A DNA stretch of 64,000 nucleotides from Streptomyces diacarni (GTDB lineage: Bacteria > Actinomycetota > Actinomycetes > Streptomycetales > Streptomycetaceae). Positions 27,101 through 34,918 of this stretch are shown piece after piece. The notes below the pieces were generated by a model that had not been told where the DNA came from, did no database searches, and was given only the letters and a program-made list of their open reading frames with translations. Every line of letters starts with the position of its first letter. Position 1 is the stretch's first letter. The stretch covers positions 90,889 to 154,888 of the forward strand of contig NZ_QOIN01000070.1 in NCBI RefSeq assembly GCF_003323715.1, given 5' to 3'. The position numbers were made by a program, and so were the translations under genes.

Positions 27101-27345
27101 CGCGGGGAGGCACGGGGGCGGGTGCGGGTGCCCGCGCCGACGCCGACGCCGTACGGATGATCGCGCTGGCCGAACGGGTCGGGGTGGCACGCGAGTTCCA
27201 GCCGACGATGTCGGCGGACCGCGCCCGGAAGGCGGCCGAGAACGCCGACAGGGCGGCGTACGCCGACGCGGTGTCGGAGTACGCCGCCCTGGAGCGGGAC
27301 GCACTGCGGGAGGCGGTCCGCGCTCTCATCCCCGTTCGCGGTTGA
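24109..27345 (+). CDS. AfsR/SARP-type regulator: wHTH-BTAD-ATPase
   Basis: 1078 residues from GTG at 24109. Residues 1-90 are a short winged-helix domain (ERLVAGLWPDALPERPGKAV) and 95-240 a bacterial transcriptional activation (BTAD) domain. An NB-ARC/AAA ATPase has Walker A GPGGLGKT at 279-286 and Walker B ALLVLDNCEQ. A helical TPR-like region fills the second half. These proteins activate antibiotic or export genes by tandem binding at promoters. The gene ends 20 bp inside the convergent ABC permease gene, so it may regulate that exporter. No TTA codon seen. Confidence 0.9.
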   Translation: MTTDLTLLPRVAYRGQEITAPRLRGLLALLAGDLRAGCSTERLVAGLWPDALPERPGKAVQVLVSRARAQLGADVLVSTPTGYRLALAEDQVDSCALLSHAAASAERAGAGNHAGALAAAEAGLALWEGTEAGAGPTDDPVAALRGELALAHGALLRARALALAGLGRHVEATGPLAAAAAAHPHDEEVLAALLRAEARTAGPSAALTRYEAYRRRLREGLGTDPGAGLRAVQQELLCGEAPVVRHGVPHEPNPLLGREADIAAVEALSRASRAVTVVGPGGLGKTRLAHAVSRRAAQAVVYFVPLAGVTVDEDVAAEVASALGAGEGRHGAMSGHLTADPVSGILGVLGPGPALLVLDNCEQVVRGAAALVRALVSSSEELRVLATSRAPLDLTSEAVYTLPELGLDTCVELFTQRARAARPGVRLPPDTVAGLCRHLDGLPLAVELAAARVRVLSVPQIARRLGDRFALLRGGARDAPERHRTLHAVVEWSWNLLAPDARAALRTLSVFPGGFLGEAAEAVLGEDALPLLEQLADQSLLTVLDTPAGARFGMLETVREFSAARRAEAGEDEEAVDRFLTWARDFGVAHHDVLFGSGPVPLSGPPLGAPAGRSPHRGEDPIAAWERIKAEQDNLAAALRHALARTDGPALAALTAVLASLWSTDTNFPRLAALASDTGPPLSHYRPAPEYVEVARAAAVLCTTGLFMGYGPPPARQLVALRRLPPAAPDTLLRAAGAVLSAVPEMLPPHYEVLRELCDSEQPLIAGVAECIASYAWEFEHQIDRALASARRMITTLAPYDNPSVLLTGHARLSELCLRTGQGDAAYAHLTAVLEVLPRLNDGRDYLFIRSSLVLACLQRGDPDEAEYWLRQAAGDAPAQQDAFYMPDFGGRAEIALARGQTEAGLGMWRGAVERLCAAGPTQGGDFWLDPWAFQVQSAAVAAHAYAGRLDLVAEPVDRLWRGLRTLLSRPSGSPMELLVWGTVLHVLGLAELAPGGARGGTGAGAGARADADAVRMIALAERVGVAREFQPTMSADRARKAAENADRAAYADAVSEYAALERDALREAVRALIPVRG

Positions 27346-28117
27346 ACAGCGCCGTCGACCAGAAGTAGCCGAGCACGGCGAGCGCCAGGCACCACGAGGC
27401 CGCGAGCCACCCGTCGTCACCGATCCGGGTGCCGAGCAGCAGTCCGCGCAGCGTCTCGATGGCGGGCGTGAAGGGCTGGTACTCGGCGACCGGCCGGAAC
27501 CAGCCCGGCATCGTCTCAGCCGGGATGAACGCACTCGAGATGAGCGGGAGGAGGATCAGTGGCATGGCCATGTTGCTGGCGGCCTCGGCGTTCGGACTGG
27601 CCAGACCCATGCCGACGGCGATCCAGGTGAGCGCCGTGGCGAAGAGCACCACCAGCCCTGCCGCGGCCAGCCACTCCAGAGCCGAGGCGTCCGTGGAACG
27701 GAACCCGATGGCCACGGCGATGGCGGCGACGAGGACGACGCTCATGACCGACTGGAGCACACTGCCGACGACGTGCCCGATGAGCACCGAGCCGCGATGG
27801 ATCGCCAGCGTACGGAAGCGGGCCACGATGCCCTCGGTCATGTCGGTCGCGACGGACACCGCGGCGCCGACGACGGTGCCGCCGATGGTCATCAGCAGGA
27901 TGCCCGGGACGATGTAGGCGAGGTAAGCGGAGCGGTCCGCTCCCCCTCCACCGATGCCCGCGCTCAGCACGTCGCCGAAGACGTAGACGAACAGCAGGAG
28001 CAGCATGATCGGTGTGAGCAGGAGGTTGAGGGTGAGGGAGGGGTAGCGGCGGGCGTGCAGCAGGTTGCGGCGCAGCATCGTGTACGCGTCGCGTGCGGCA
28101 AGGGCCAGGGCACTCAT
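27326..28117 (-). CDS. ABC-2 type drug exporter permease (DrrB-like)
   Basis: 263 residues from ATG at 28117. About six membrane segments: LTLNLLLTPIMLLLLFVYVF, IVPGILLMTIGGTVVGAAV, then segments near residues 125-160 and 165-185, and the last before FNRERG. The ABC-2 signature region reads PLISSAFIPAETMPGWFRPV. The start overlaps the ATPase stop by four bases (ATGA), so translation is coupled. With its partner it forms a daunorubicin-type efflux pump. Its 3' end overlaps the SARP gene end by 20 bp. Confidence 0.92.
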   Translation of the reverse strand: MSALALAARDAYTMLRRNLLHARRYPSLTLNLLLTPIMLLLLFVYVFGDVLSAGIGGGGADRSAYLAYIVPGILLMTIGGTVVGAAVSVATDMTEGIVARFRTLAIHRGSVLIGHVVGSVLQSVMSVVLVAAIAVAIGFRSTDASALEWLAAAGLVVLFATALTWIAVGMGLASPNAEAASNMAMPLILLPLISSAFIPAETMPGWFRPVAEYQPFTPAIETLRGLLLGTRIGDDGWLAASWCLALAVLGYFWSTALFNRERG

Positions 28118-29091
28118 CGGGCTGCCTCCGTGGAGCGTGCGGGCTGGACGAGCCGGGTGCTGTCGCCGGTGAGGGCGAAGAAGACGTCGTCGAGGTCGGG
28201 GGTGTGCACGGTCAGCTCGTCCGCCTCGATACCGGCCGCCTCCAGCCGCTCCAGCAGGGAGCGCAGGGCGCGCTGGCTGCCGTCACTGGGAATCCGCAGC
28301 GACAGGCCCTCGCCGTCGGCAGCGGCCCCGCCCAGGACTGCGGCGGCATCCTGGTAGGCGGCCTGATCGGTGAACCGCAGCCGCACGTGCCCACCCGGGA
28401 CGAGCCGTTTGAGCTCCTCGGCGCTTCCCTCGGCGGTGATCCGTCCGTCGTCGAGGACCGCGATGCGGTCGGCGAGGTCGTCGGCCTCGTCCAGATACTG
28501 GGTGGTGAGGAAGACGGTGACGCCCTCGCCCACCAGATCGCGGATGAGGCCCCACACGGCGTGGCGGGAGCGCGGGTCCAGGCCGGTGGTCGGCTCGTCG
28601 AGGAAGATGATCCGGGGCCTGCCGACCAGCGTCATCGCGAGGTCCAGGCGCCGCTTCATGCCCCCCGAGTAGGTGGCCGCGGGCTTCCGTGCGGCCTCGG
28701 CCAGAGCGAACCGCTCCAGCAGTTCGGCGGCCACCCGCCGCCCCTCGCGCCGGGGCAGGTGGTGCAGGTCCGCCATGAGCAGCATGTTCTCCTCACCCGT
28801 GAGCAACCCGTCCACGGCGGAGAACTGTCCGGTCACCCCGATCGCGGCGCGCACCGCCTGCGCGTCCGCCGCGACATCGTGCCCCGCCACGCTGGCCCGG
28901 CCGCCGTCCGCGGCGACGAGCGTGGAGAGGATCTTCACGGCGGTGGTCTTGCCCGCGCCGTTCGGGCCGAGCAGGGAGAAGACCGTGCCCTGCGGCACCC
29001 GCAGGTCGATGCCGTCGAGGACCTTCTTCTCGCCGAAGGACTTGCGCAGCCCGCTGGCTGCGATGGCGCATTGACGCGCTGCCGTTGTCAT
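28114..29091 (-). CDS. ABC exporter ATP-binding subunit (DrrA-like)
   Basis: 325 residues from ATG at 29091. Walker A LLGPNGAGKTT, signature YSGGMKRRLDLAMTLVGRP, Walker B IIFLDEPTTGLD and H-loop TTQYLDEAD are all intact. The C-terminal extension of about 90 residues (DUF4162-like, RLRFTDQAAYQDAAAVLGG) is typical of DrrA-type drug and antibiotic exporters. It is first gene of the two-gene exporter operon. The regulator at 24109 is convergent, so local regulation is plausible. Confidence 0.94.
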   Translation of the reverse strand: MTTAARQCAIAASGLRKSFGEKKVLDGIDLRVPQGTVFSLLGPNGAGKTTAVKILSTLVAADGGRASVAGHDVAADAQAVRAAIGVTGQFSAVDGLLTGEENMLLMADLHHLPRREGRRVAAELLERFALAEAARKPAATYSGGMKRRLDLAMTLVGRPRIIFLDEPTTGLDPRSRHAVWGLIRDLVGEGVTVFLTTQYLDEADDLADRIAVLDDGRITAEGSAEELKRLVPGGHVRLRFTDQAAYQDAAAVLGGAAADGEGLSLRIPSDGSQRALRSLLERLEAAGIEADELTVHTPDLDDVFFALTGDSTRLVQPARSTEAAR

Positions 29092-29182
29092 GCGGCACAG
29101 CCTGCGACGAGACGGGTTCAGCGCGGTTTCAACCCGGTTTCAGCGCCTTGCGCCCTGCGGCCGCCGGCCGCAGGGCGATCCC

Positions 29183-30292
29183 TCAGCGGCCCATCTCCTC
29201 GCGCAGCGCGGCGACGAAGCCGTCCACGTCCTGCTCGCTGGTGTCGAAGGAGCACATCCAGCGCACGTCGCCGGCCGGCTCGTCCCAGAAGTAGAAGCGG
29301 TACCGCTTCTGGAGGCGTTCGCTGACGTCGTGCGGAAGGCGGGCGAAGACGGCGTTGGCCTGCACGGGGTAGAGGATCTCCACACCCGCCACGCCCCTGA
29401 CGCCCTCGGCCAGCCGCTGCGCCATCGCATTGGAGTGGCGCGCGTTGCGCAGCCACAGGTCACCCGCCAGCAGCGCCTCCAGCTGCACCGAGATGAAGCG
29501 CATCTTGGAGGCGAGCTGCATCGACAGCTTGCGCAGGTGCTTCATGTGGCGCACCGCGTCGGGGTTGAGGACGACGACGGCCTCGCCGAAGAGCATGCCG
29601 TTCTTGGTGCCCCCGCAGGAGAGGATGTCGACCCCTGCCGCGTTGGTGAAGGCGCGCATGGGCACGTCCAGCGCGGCCGCCGCGTTGGCGATGCGGGCGC
29701 CGTCCAGGTGGACGAGCATGCCGCGCTCGTGCGCGTGGTCGCACAGCGCGCGTATCTCCTCCACCGTGTAGAGCGTGCCCAGCTCGGTGTTCTGGGCGAG
29801 CGAGACGACCTGCGGCATGGCCCGGTGCTCGTCGTCCCAGCCGAACGCCTCCCGGTCGATCAGCTCGGGGGTGAGCTTGCCGTCCGGGGTGGGGACGGTC
29901 AGCAGCTTCAACCCGCCGACCCGCTCGGGGGCGCCGCACTCGTCGACGTGGATGTGTGCGGTGTCGGCACAGATCACCGCGCCCCAGCGGTCGGTCAGCG
30001 CCTGGAGCGCGACGACGTTGGCTCCGGTCCCGTTGAAGACCGGGAACGCCTCGGCGCGGCGCCCGAAGTGGCTGCGGACGACGTCCTGCAGGTGCGCGGT
30101 GTAGTCGTCCGCTCCGTAGGCCGACTGGTGGCCGCCGTTGGCGAGCGCCAGTGCCGCCAGGATCTCCGGGTGCACGCCCGCGTAGTTGTCGCTGGCGAAA
30201 CCACGGACCTGAGGGTCATGGCGGCGTCTGGCGTCGGTGGCCGGCTGCGCCGGGGACCGGTCGGGACGGTTCAGGTGTGGGGCGTCAGCCAC
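29183..30292 (-). CDS. Threonine aldolase / beta-eliminating lyase family protein
   Basis: 369 residues from GTG at 30292. PLP fold-type I enzyme cleaving beta-hydroxy amino acids (threonine to glycine and acetaldehyde). Motifs seen: ASDNYAGVHPEI, VFNGTGANVVALQAL, the PLP-contacting LHLDGARIANAAAAL, and the lysine-bearing SCGGTKNGMLFGEAVV. The gene overlaps the end of the SDR gene by 22 bp, so it is co-translated. It is third in an operon with DUF6421 and SDR genes, an arrangement I recall from other streptomycetes. Confidence 0.93.
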   Translation of the reverse strand: MADAPHLNRPDRSPAQPATDARRRHDPQVRGFASDNYAGVHPEILAALALANGGHQSAYGADDYTAHLQDVVRSHFGRRAEAFPVFNGTGANVVALQALTDRWGAVICADTAHIHVDECGAPERVGGLKLLTVPTPDGKLTPELIDREAFGWDDEHRAMPQVVSLAQNTELGTLYTVEEIRALCDHAHERGMLVHLDGARIANAAAALDVPMRAFTNAAGVDILSCGGTKNGMLFGEAVVVLNPDAVRHMKHLRKLSMQLASKMRFISVQLEALLAGDLWLRNARHSNAMAQRLAEGVRGVAGVEILYPVQANAVFARLPHDVSERLQKRYRFYFWDEPAGDVRWMCSFDTSEQDVDGFVAALREEMGR

Positions 30293-31053
30293 AGGCGGGT
30301 TCCGTTCAGCTCTTCGGCGGGCTTGGTCCAGGTGTCGGCGACGGCCTTGGCGAGGTCGCCCACGTCCGTGAAACCCGCGAACTTCGCGTTCGGCCGGTCG
30401 GCCCGCATCTGGTCGTTCACCAGCGCCTTCACCACCAGGATGGCAGCGGCCGCCGGCGGCGGGCTCTCGCCCCCCGCCTTCCGGAAGGCGTCACCGAGCG
30501 CGAGCGTCCACGCCTCGGCTGCCGCCTTGGACGCGGCGTAGGCGGCGTTGCCCGCCGTGGGCTTGCCCGCACCGAGCGCGCTGACCAGCAGGAACCGGCC
30601 GTCGCCCGCACGCTTGAGCGGGGCCTCGAAGGCGAGCGAGGTGTGCTGGAGGGTGCGGATGAGGAGGCTGTGCAGGGTGTCCCAGTCGGCCAGGTCCGTC
30701 TCCGCGAACGAGGACGAGCCGCGCCAGCCGCCCACCAGGTGCACGAGACCGTCGACGCGGCCGTACTCCTTCTCCGTCTTCGCGGCCCAGGCGCGGGTCT
30801 CCGCGAGGTCGAGCAGGTCCACGGTGTCCCCCGTGACCGTCGCTCCCCCGTGGGCGAACCTGGCGGCGTCCACGGCCTGCGCCAGACGTCCGGCGTCCGC
30901 GTCGCAGCCCACGACCGTCGCGCCCTCTTCCGCGAGCCGCAACAGCGTGGCCTGTCCCGCGGGCCCCGCCGCTCCGGCGACCGCGATCACCCGGCCCTGG
31001 AGCCCGCCCTCTCCGTTGCCCTCGTAGCCGCGCCGTGTCGTCTCGTCCGTCAT
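30271..31053 (-). CDS. Short-chain dehydrogenase/reductase
   Basis: 260 residues from ATG at 31053, with GGAGG seven bases upstream. A Rossmann glycine motif GRVIAVAGAAGPAGQATLLR (GAAGPAG in place of the usual TGxxxGxG) is followed by VDGLVHLVGG. The catalytic region reads FLLVSALGAG then NAAYAASKAAAEAW, giving Ser, Tyr and Lys. NAD(P)-dependent oxidoreductase; substrate unknown. Middle gene of the DUF6421-SDR-threonine aldolase operon. The unusual glycine motif may mark a divergent cofactor site. Confidence 0.88.
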   Translation of the reverse strand: MTDETTRRGYEGNGEGGLQGRVIAVAGAAGPAGQATLLRLAEEGATVVGCDADAGRLAQAVDAARFAHGGATVTGDTVDLLDLAETRAWAAKTEKEYGRVDGLVHLVGGWRGSSSFAETDLADWDTLHSLLIRTLQHTSLAFEAPLKRAGDGRFLLVSALGAGKPTAGNAAYAASKAAAEAWTLALGDAFRKAGGESPPPAAAAILVVKALVNDQMRADRPNAKFAGFTDVGDLAKAVADTWTKPAEELNGTRLWLTPHT

Positions 31054-31106
31054 CTCCGTCGCCTCCTCGCGTTCCCGACCTGCCGCCGCACCGCCCGGTC
31101 CACCGC

Positions 31107-32522
31107 TCACGCCGCGGTGGCCGGAATCCGACTGCCGGCGGTGATGCCCTGAGTCGATGCGATCACACTCCGCAGCTTCTTCGCGAGAGCCTCGTAGAAC
31201 ATGCTGAGCGGAAACTCGTCGGGCAGCACCTCGTCCACCAGCTTGCGCGGGGGCAGGCTCAGGTCGAGGGCGTCGGGCCCCTTGGCCCAGGTGGACCCCG
31301 GGTGCGGGGCGAGGTAGCGGGAGACCAGTTCGTACGCCTTGAACCAGTGCACCAGCTTGGGGCGGTCGATCCCGGCGCGGTAGAGCGTCTCGATCTCCTC
31401 GCGGAGGGCGACGGTGACCCGGCGGGCGCGGTCCCAGTCGATGGCGAGCTTGTTGTCCGTCCAGCGCAGCGCGTCGTGCTGGTGGAGGTAGGCGAAGAGC
31501 AGCTGGCCGCCGAGCCCGTCGTAGTTGCGCTTGCGCTCACCGGTGACGGGGAAGCGGAAGAGCCGCTCCAAGAGCATGGCGTACTGCACGTCGCGGCCCT
31601 GCTGCAGGCCGTCGGCCTCCAGTTTCACGCCCTCGTGGAAGGCGGTCAGGTCGCAGCGCAGCTCTTCGAGGCCGTACATCCAAAACGGCTGCCGCTGCTT
31701 GATCATGAAGGGGTCGAACGGGAGGTCGCCGTGGCTGTGGGTGCGGTCGTGGACCATGTCCCACAGCACGAACGTCTGCTGGCAGCGCTCCTGGTCGGCG
31801 AGGAGTTCGCGGGCCTCCTCGGGGAGTTCGAGGCTGGTGACGTCGCAGGCGGCCTGGACGACGCGGCGGAAGCGCGCGGCCTCGCGGTCGCAGAAGATGC
31901 CGCCCCAGCTGAAGCGCTCCGGGGCCTCGCGCACGGCGATGGTCTCGGGGAAGAGCACCGCGGAGTGGGTGTCGTAGCCGGAGGTGAAGTCCTCGAAGGT
32001 GATGCCGCAGAAGAGGGGGTTGTCGTAGCGGGTGCGCTCCAGCTCGGCCAGCCAGTCGGGCCACACCATGCGCAGGACGACCGCCTCCAGGTTGCGGTCC
32101 GGGTTGCCGTTCTGCGTGTACATCGGGAAGACGACCAGGTGCTGGAGGCCGTCGGCGCGGCCCTGCGCGGGCTGGAAGGCGAGCAGCGAGTCGAGGAAGT
32201 CGGGCACCCCGAAACCGCCGTCGGCCCAGCGGCGCAGGTCGGTGACCAGGGCACGGTGGTAGTCGGCGTCGTGCGGCAGTAGCGGCGAGAGTTCCTCGAC
32301 GGCGCTCACGACGCGCTCCAGCTCCTCGCGCACCGCCTCGGGCGCCGGGGCGTCCTCGGCGTCGAAGTCGATCGAGCCGTCCTTGGACTGTGCGGGTCGT
32401 ACCGCCTCGACGGCCGCCTTCAGCACGGCCCAGGCGGGGTGCGCGGCCACACTCTCGGCAACGGCGCTTCCGGACGGCGAAACGTCGCCGCCGGACAGCC
32501 CGGGCGAAAGGATTTCCGTCAT
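31107..32522 (-). CDS. DUF6421 family protein, unknown function
   Basis: 471 residues from ATG at 32522 with GGAGGGG seven bases upstream. It matches a conserved streptomycete family with no known activity (DUF6421). Segments likely conserved include ELSPLLPHDADYHRALVTDL, HLVVFPMYTQNGNPDRNLEA, VLWDMVHDRTHSHGDLPFDP and LLFAYLHQHDALRW. The several His/Asp/Glu pairs, especially MVHDRTHSHGD, look like a metal or catalytic site. No signal peptide. It heads the operon with the SDR (53-bp gap) and threonine aldolase, so a joint metabolic role is likely but undefined. Confidence 0.85.
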   Translation of the reverse strand: MTEILSPGLSGGDVSPSGSAVAESVAAHPAWAVLKAAVEAVRPAQSKDGSIDFDAEDAPAPEAVREELERVVSAVEELSPLLPHDADYHRALVTDLRRWADGGFGVPDFLDSLLAFQPAQGRADGLQHLVVFPMYTQNGNPDRNLEAVVLRMVWPDWLAELERTRYDNPLFCGITFEDFTSGYDTHSAVLFPETIAVREAPERFSWGGIFCDREAARFRRVVQAACDVTSLELPEEARELLADQERCQQTFVLWDMVHDRTHSHGDLPFDPFMIKQRQPFWMYGLEELRCDLTAFHEGVKLEADGLQQGRDVQYAMLLERLFRFPVTGERKRNYDGLGGQLLFAYLHQHDALRWTDNKLAIDWDRARRVTVALREEIETLYRAGIDRPKLVHWFKAYELVSRYLAPHPGSTWAKGPDALDLSLPPRKLVDEVLPDEFPLSMFYEALAKKLRSVIASTQGITAGSRIPATAA

Positions 32523-32900
32523 GTTGACCCCTCCACAGGAGAAACTGGCGTAAGGAAACCGTATACGCGGCGCCTTCCCTCCTCAAGGGGAGGGTGCAGA
32601 AGATTATCCCGCGCCACCCGGGGTAGCACCGTCATTCTTCCGGCCAATGACGGCGCGAGCGATCACCTTTCCCAGCAGCCGGTGGCCGCGTCAGGCGCCT
32701 CCGGCGGGGCACCGGCAGAGCCTCGGAGGCCTGGGAGCCGGGGTACCCCCGACGGCCTCCGGCAGTAGAGCGGCCGCCCCCGGGGAAGCCGCGGGCAGGG
32801 CCGGTCACCCGGACGTTGGGTGCGAGGCCACCCGGCGGCGGGGCGACCGCTACTCTGGCCGCGCCACCGCCTTGACACCGCACGAAAGCGAGACCGCACC
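32523..32900. other. Divergent promoter region, DUF6421 operon and GDPD gene
   Basis: No gene seen. It contains inverted repeat CCGTCATT-N9-AATGACGG (32629-32653), a possible operator, and a longer-loop repeat CGGAGGCC/GGCCTCCG (32724-32761). AT-richer sequence near 32550-32565 (GGAAACCGTATACG) may hold the DUF6421 promoter. Confidence 0.45.
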
Positions 32901-33584
32901 GTGCCACTGCTCACCGTCGGACACCGCGGAGTGATGGGCGTCGAGCCCGAGAACACGCTGCGCTCCTTCGTCCGCGCCGAACGCGAGGGACTCGACGTCA
33001 TCGAGCTGGATCTGCACCTGAGCAAGGACGGCGCGCTGGTGGTGATGCACGACGCCGACGTGGCCCGTACGACGGACGGCGCGGGACCCATCGGTGAGCT
33101 CACCCTCGCCCAGCTGCGCGCGCTGGACGCGGGGCACGGCGAGCGGGTGCCGGTCTTCGAGGAGGTCGTGGACGCGGTCCGCAGCCCGCTCCAGGCCGAG
33201 ATCAAGGACCGTGCCGCGGCACGCGTGCTGGCCGACACCATCAAGCGGCGCGAGCTGCACGACCGCGTGACGGTGATCTCCTTCCACGCCGAAGCGCTCC
33301 GCGAGACCCGCGAACACCTGCCCGACATCCCGCTCGTACTGGTGGCGGGCCGCTCCTCCCCCACCGCGCCCGAGCGCGCCAGGGAGCTGGGCGCCGGAAT
33401 GATCTCGCTAGAGCTGCGGCACGTCGACGCGGACATCGTCGGCCGCGCCCATGCCGCCGGGATCAAGGTCATCAGCTGGACCGTCAACACCGACGAGGAC
33501 CTGGCGCGCGTCCGCGAGCTGGGCCTGGACGGCGTCGTCACGGACATGCCCGGCATCCGGGCCGCGGCCGGCGCACCGGCCTGA
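32901..33584 (+). CDS. Glycerophosphodiester phosphodiesterase
   Basis: 227 residues from GTG at 32901; the protein then opens VPLLTVGHRGVMGVEPENT with the family H-R-G and E-N-T motif. Further motifs are IELDLHLSKDGALVVMHDAD, PLQAEIKD and the C-terminal VISWTVNTDEDLARV. A TIM-barrel metal-dependent enzyme that hydrolyses glycerophosphodiesters to glycerol-3-phosphate and alcohol. No signal peptide, so a cytosolic UgpQ-type form rather than secreted GlpQ. Single gene, convergent with the GNAT gene. Confidence 0.93.
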   Translation: MPLLTVGHRGVMGVEPENTLRSFVRAEREGLDVIELDLHLSKDGALVVMHDADVARTTDGAGPIGELTLAQLRALDAGHGERVPVFEEVVDAVRSPLQAEIKDRAAARVLADTIKRRELHDRVTVISFHAEALRETREHLPDIPLVLVAGRSSPTAPERARELGAGMISLELRHVDADIVGRAHAAGIKVISWTVNTDEDLARVRELGLDGVVTDMPGIRAAAGAPA

Positions 33585-33618
33585 GACGGGAGGGCGGGCG
33601 GCAGGCCCTCCCCGTGGC

Positions 33619-34170
33619 TCACCTCAGCGGTTTGACCAGGTACTCGAAGGCGAGGTCGGGCCGCTGCGGGATGCCGAAGCGCTCGTCGCCGTAGGGGAAG
33701 GGGATGCACTCGCCTGTGCGCGTGTAGCCGCGCCGCTCGTACCAGGCGATCAAATTCTCCCGCTGCCTGATGACCTGCATCCGCATCCGGGTGGCTCCCC
33801 ACAGGACGCGCGCCGTCCGCTCGGCCTCCGCGAGCACGGCCCGGCCGACACCGCCGCCCTGCAGGTTCGGGCTGACCGCGAACATGCCGAAGTACGCCTC
33901 TTCGCCCCGGTGTTCGAGCTGGCAGCAGGCGACGACGTCGTCCTCGCGCTCGACGACCAGCATGAGGCTCCTCGGGTCGCGGACGACGGCGCCGACACCC
34001 TCGGGGTCGGTGCGCCGGCCCTCCAGCAGATCGGCCTCGGTGGTCCAGCCCGCGCGGCTGGCGTCTCCGCGGTAGGCGGACTCCACGAGCGCGGTGAGCA
34101 CCCGGATGTCGGCCTGGACGGCGTGGCGGAAGGTCAGGGGCAGCTCGCCCCGCTGCGCGGTGTCGCTCAT
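33619..34170 (-). CDS. GNAT family N-acetyltransferase
   Basis: 183 residues from ATG at 34170. Acetyl-CoA-binding motif A reads FAVSPNLQGGGVGRAVLAEA (Q-x-x-G-x-G type), with motif B IAWYERRGYTRTGE. Acceptor unknown. The C-terminal RPDLAFEYLVKPLR is typical of a common streptomycete GNAT group. It is divergent from the VOC gene; the intergenic region carries an imperfect repeat array. Confidence 0.88.
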   Translation of the reverse strand: MSDTAQRGELPLTFRHAVQADIRVLTALVESAYRGDASRAGWTTEADLLEGRRTDPEGVGAVVRDPRSLMLVVEREDDVVACCQLEHRGEEAYFGMFAVSPNLQGGGVGRAVLAEAERTARVLWGATRMRMQVIRQRENLIAWYERRGYTRTGECIPFPYGDERFGIPQRPDLAFEYLVKPLR

Positions 34171-34244
34171 GCCGACCGACCTTATCGGGCATACCGCGTG
34201 GAGCGCGGCGCGCCCCGGGTCGGCCCGGACGCCCGGCACACACA

Positions 34245-34343
34245 TCCGGCACGGACATGCGGGCCGGACGTCCGGCACGGACATGCGGCACAGACGCGGC
34301 GCGGGCGTGCGGCACAGACCCACCGCTGGCGTGCGGCACGGAC
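34245..34343. repeat. Degenerate tandem array (26-bp and 24-bp units) between GNAT and VOC genes
   Basis: TCCGGCACGGACATGCGG occurs at 34245-34262 and 34271-34288 (26-bp period). TGCGGCACAGAC then occurs at 34284 and 34308, and TGCGGCACGGAC at 34332 (24-bp period). It lies between two divergent genes, so the array sits inside a promoter region. Units have diverged and there is no CRISPR-like constant-repeat/variable-spacer structure. Confidence 0.75.
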
Positions 34344-34391
34344 GTGTGGCGCCGGACGGCACCGGGCGCGTCACCACTACAGTGCCGAGGC

Positions 34392-34784
34392 ATGGTGCAT
34401 GTACTGAGCAGCCGCGTCCTGCTGCGGCCCACGGAGCCCGACAGGTCGCGGGCCTTCTACGGCGAGACGCTGGGCCTGGAGATCTCCCGCGAGTTCGGCA
34501 CGGGCCCCGAACGGGGCACCGTCTACTTCCTGGGCGGCGGTTTCCTGGAGGTCTCCGGGCGCAGTGCGGGGCCCGCCGGCGAGACGCTCCAGCTCTGGCT
34601 CCAGGTCGCCGACGTCGCGAGCGCGCACGAGGAGCTCACCCGGGCCGGGGCCGAGGTGCTGCGACCCCCGCTGCGAGAGCCCTGGGGGCTGATCGAGATG
34701 TGGATCGCCGATCCCGACGGGCACCGCATCGTGCTGGTCCAGGTCCCCGAGGACCATCCGCTGCGCTACCGGCCGGGCAGCTGA
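34392..34784 (+). CDS. VOC (glyoxalase/bleomycin resistance-like) protein
   Basis: 130 residues from ATG at 34392; TACAGT at 34378-34383, eight bases before the ATG, suggests a leaderless transcript. Two beta-alpha-beta-beta-beta units of the vicinal oxygen chelate fold: RVLLRPTEPDRSRAFYGETL and GLEISREFGTGPERGTVYFL, then WLQVADVASAHEELTRAGAE and MWIADPDGHRIVLVQVPED. The Glu/His ligands characteristic of the fold appear at FLEVSG and PDGHR. Function could be a dioxygenase, isomerase or drug-binding protein. Confidence 0.86.
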   Translation: MVHVLSSRVLLRPTEPDRSRAFYGETLGLEISREFGTGPERGTVYFLGGGFLEVSGRSAGPAGETLQLWLQVADVASAHEELTRAGAEVLRPPLREPWGLIEMWIADPDGHRIVLVQVPEDHPLRYRPGS

Positions 34785-34870
34785 GCGATCCCGCCCTCGG
34801 GTCCCCAGCCGCACGGGGTCGGGCCGCCGCACGCCCGGGCCGCCCGCCTCGCCCTCCCCCGGGACGGATC

Positions 34871-34907
34871 CACCGGGCGCCGGGCGACGCGGCCCCGGCG
34901 CCCGGTG
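34871..34907. terminator. Stem-loop between VOC and acyl-CoA dehydrogenase genes
   Basis: CACCGGGCGCCGGG (34871-34884) pairs perfectly with CCCGGCGCCCGGTG (34894-34907) around a nine-base loop, between convergent stop codons. Probably bidirectional. Confidence 0.75.
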
Positions 34908-34918
34908 CGGCCCGGCCC

